Origin: an uncultured Alphaproteobacteria bacterium
GTDB lineage: Bacteria; Pseudomonadota; Alphaproteobacteria; Bin95
Assembly (NCBI GenBank): GCA_913060845.1
Contig: CAJXVF010000143.1
Span: 1-6,526 of the forward strand
Direction of reading: 5' to 3'
Length of the DNA stretch: 6,526 nucleotides
Part shown: positions 5,803 to 6,526 of the stretch, piece after piece
Position numbering within the stretch: position 1 is the stretch's first letter
How the letters are laid out: each line of letters begins with the position of its first letter
Position numbers and translations under genes: made by a program
The notes under the pieces: generated by a model
What the model was told of the DNA's origin: nothing
Seen by the model: the letters and a program-made list of their open reading frames with translations, nothing else
Database searches by the model: none

Positions 5803-6468
5803 GTGACGCTTGAAGCCATCACGTCCCGCCGTTCTGTCCGCGGATACACCGACCAATCGGTGCCGTTGTCCACCATTGACCGCATTCTGGAAGCGTCTGC
5901 GCGCGCGCCGTCTGGCACGAACATGCAGCCTTGGCAGGTCACCGTCGTCACAGGGGCTGCCAAAGCCCGCATTACAGACGCGGTGATGGCTGCCAGGCGC
6001 TCCGGCGAGGCGCACAAGGCCGAATACCAGTATTACCCGAAAATGTTCCCAGAGCCGTACATCACCCGCCGCCGGAAAGTCGGCTGGGATATGTATGGCC
6101 TCGTTGACATTAAAAAGGGCGATACTGAGCGGATGACCGCGCAGCACGACCAGAATTTTACATTCTTTGAAGCGCCAGTCGGCCTGTTCTTTACAATTCA
6201 TAAATCGCTGGAAATTGGCAGTTGGCTGGACTACGGCATGTTCATTCAGAACGTGATGACAGCCGCTCGGGTCGAAGGCCTGCACACCTGCGCACAGGCC
6301 GCATGGGCTGACTTCCACCAGATCATCCGCCGCGAGCTCGGTATGCCAGAAGACCAAACGGTCGTCTGCGGCATGGCGCTTGGCTATGAAGATACGTCAG
6401 CACCGATCAACGCGCTCCGCACCGTCCGCGCGCCGCTGGAAGACTGGGTCCGCAAGCTTGACGACTAA
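5803..6468 (+). CDS. FMN-dependent nitroreductase family protein
   Basis: The protein belongs to the nitroreductase fold: dimeric flavoenzymes that use FMN and NAD(P)H to reduce nitroaromatics, quinones or other electrophiles. The 221 residues include SRRSVRGY (8-15), where the arginines bind FMN phosphate; APSGTNMQPWQV (35-46), the second FMN-binding stretch; an unusual middle insert YYPKMFPEPYITRRRKVGWDMYGL (77-100); GSWLDYGMFIQN (139-150), of the dimer core; and CGMALGYEDTSAPIN (189-203) near the C terminus. It resembles the alphaproteobacterial/4-nitrobenzoate-reductase-like branch as I remember it. GTG at 5803 is preferred: it gives the normal MTLEAITSRRS start and has AGGA (5790-5793) nine bases upstream. 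The frame stays open to a TTG at 5725, but that start would translate the terminator hairpin and T tract. The physiological substrate cannot be read from the sequence. No other gene of a nitroaromatic pathway is visible. Confidence 0.9.
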   Translation: MTLEAITSRRSVRGYTDQSVPLSTIDRILEASARAPSGTNMQPWQVTVVTGAAKARITDAVMAARRSGEAHKAEYQYYPKMFPEPYITRRRKVGWDMYGLVDIKKGDTERMTAQHDQNFTFFEAPVGLFFTIHKSLEIGSWLDYGMFIQNVMTAARVEGLHTCAQAAWADFHQIIRRELGMPEDQTVVCGMALGYEDTSAPINALRTVRAPLEDWVRKLDD

Positions 6469-6526
6469 TTAGCTAGAGCGGATTTGGATCATTCCGGTTC
6501 ATAGCCGCATGCAGTGAAGAAGCTTC
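6469..6526. other. Terminal 58 bases, no gene supported
   Basis: After the nitroreductase stop there are 58 bases to the window edge. No T-tract terminator is visible. Two short minus-strand frames enter from the right edge: one ends at TAG (6473-6475, 17 codons) and one at TGA (6489-6491, 11 codons). Either could be the tail of a convergent gene, but neither can be identified. CGGATTTGGATCATTCCG (6479-6496) is an imperfect palindrome and might instead belong to a dispersed intergenic repeat. Confidence 0.3.

Noticed and set aside
47..6526. A new defence, secretion or biosynthetic system
   Set aside because: All six genes belong to known families with housekeeping or simple metabolic roles; there is no CRISPR array, toxin-antitoxin pair, phage gene, insertion sequence or tRNA gene.

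Overview
The window looks like the end of a draft-assembly contig from an alphaproteobacterium. This rests on protein character (RecG, SdhE, BolA and the nitroreductase all read as alphaproteobacterial types), moderately high GC, and an mfd/sdhE block divergent from recG, an arrangement I recall from this class. I cannot go below class level. Bases 1-46 are not genomic: they are an untrimmed Illumina Nextera (Tn5) i7 adapter with its index, so biology starts at base 47.

Left part, minus strand (47-1428): sdhE (FAD assembly factor for succinate dehydrogenase) followed, with a one-base stop/start overlap, by mfd (transcription-repair coupling factor). Only the first 369 codons of mfd are present because the sequence ends in the adapter; the frame is intact throughout. 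A 54-bp divergent spacer (1429-1482) separates sdhE from recG.

Middle, plus strand (1483-3847): recG (branch-migration helicase, GTG start), then 16 bp later a BolA-family gene best started at a TTG with a good ribosome-binding site. A weak hairpin with a short T run follows. The spacer 3848-4026 holds a perfect GTGA-N6-TCAC palindrome (CRP-like), placed as expected for a class II activator site over a plausible 17-bp-spaced promoter.

Right part, plus strand (4027-6468): a 556-residue thiamine-diphosphate enzyme of the FAD-independent, AlsS-like acetolactate synthase group, with no regulatory-subunit gene beside it; then two hairpins, the second a very strong intrinsic terminator; then a 221-residue FMN nitroreductase whose likely GTG start lies only 25 bp past the terminator T tract. 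The last 58 bp hold no gene I can support.

The genes are mostly housekeeping: two related DNA translocases (Mfd, RecG), two small cofactor-related factors (SdhE, BolA) and two metabolic or redox enzymes. I found no evidence of a new multi-gene system. The most useful observations are the adapter artefact, the predicted CRP-type promoter and the terminator/nitroreductase junction.
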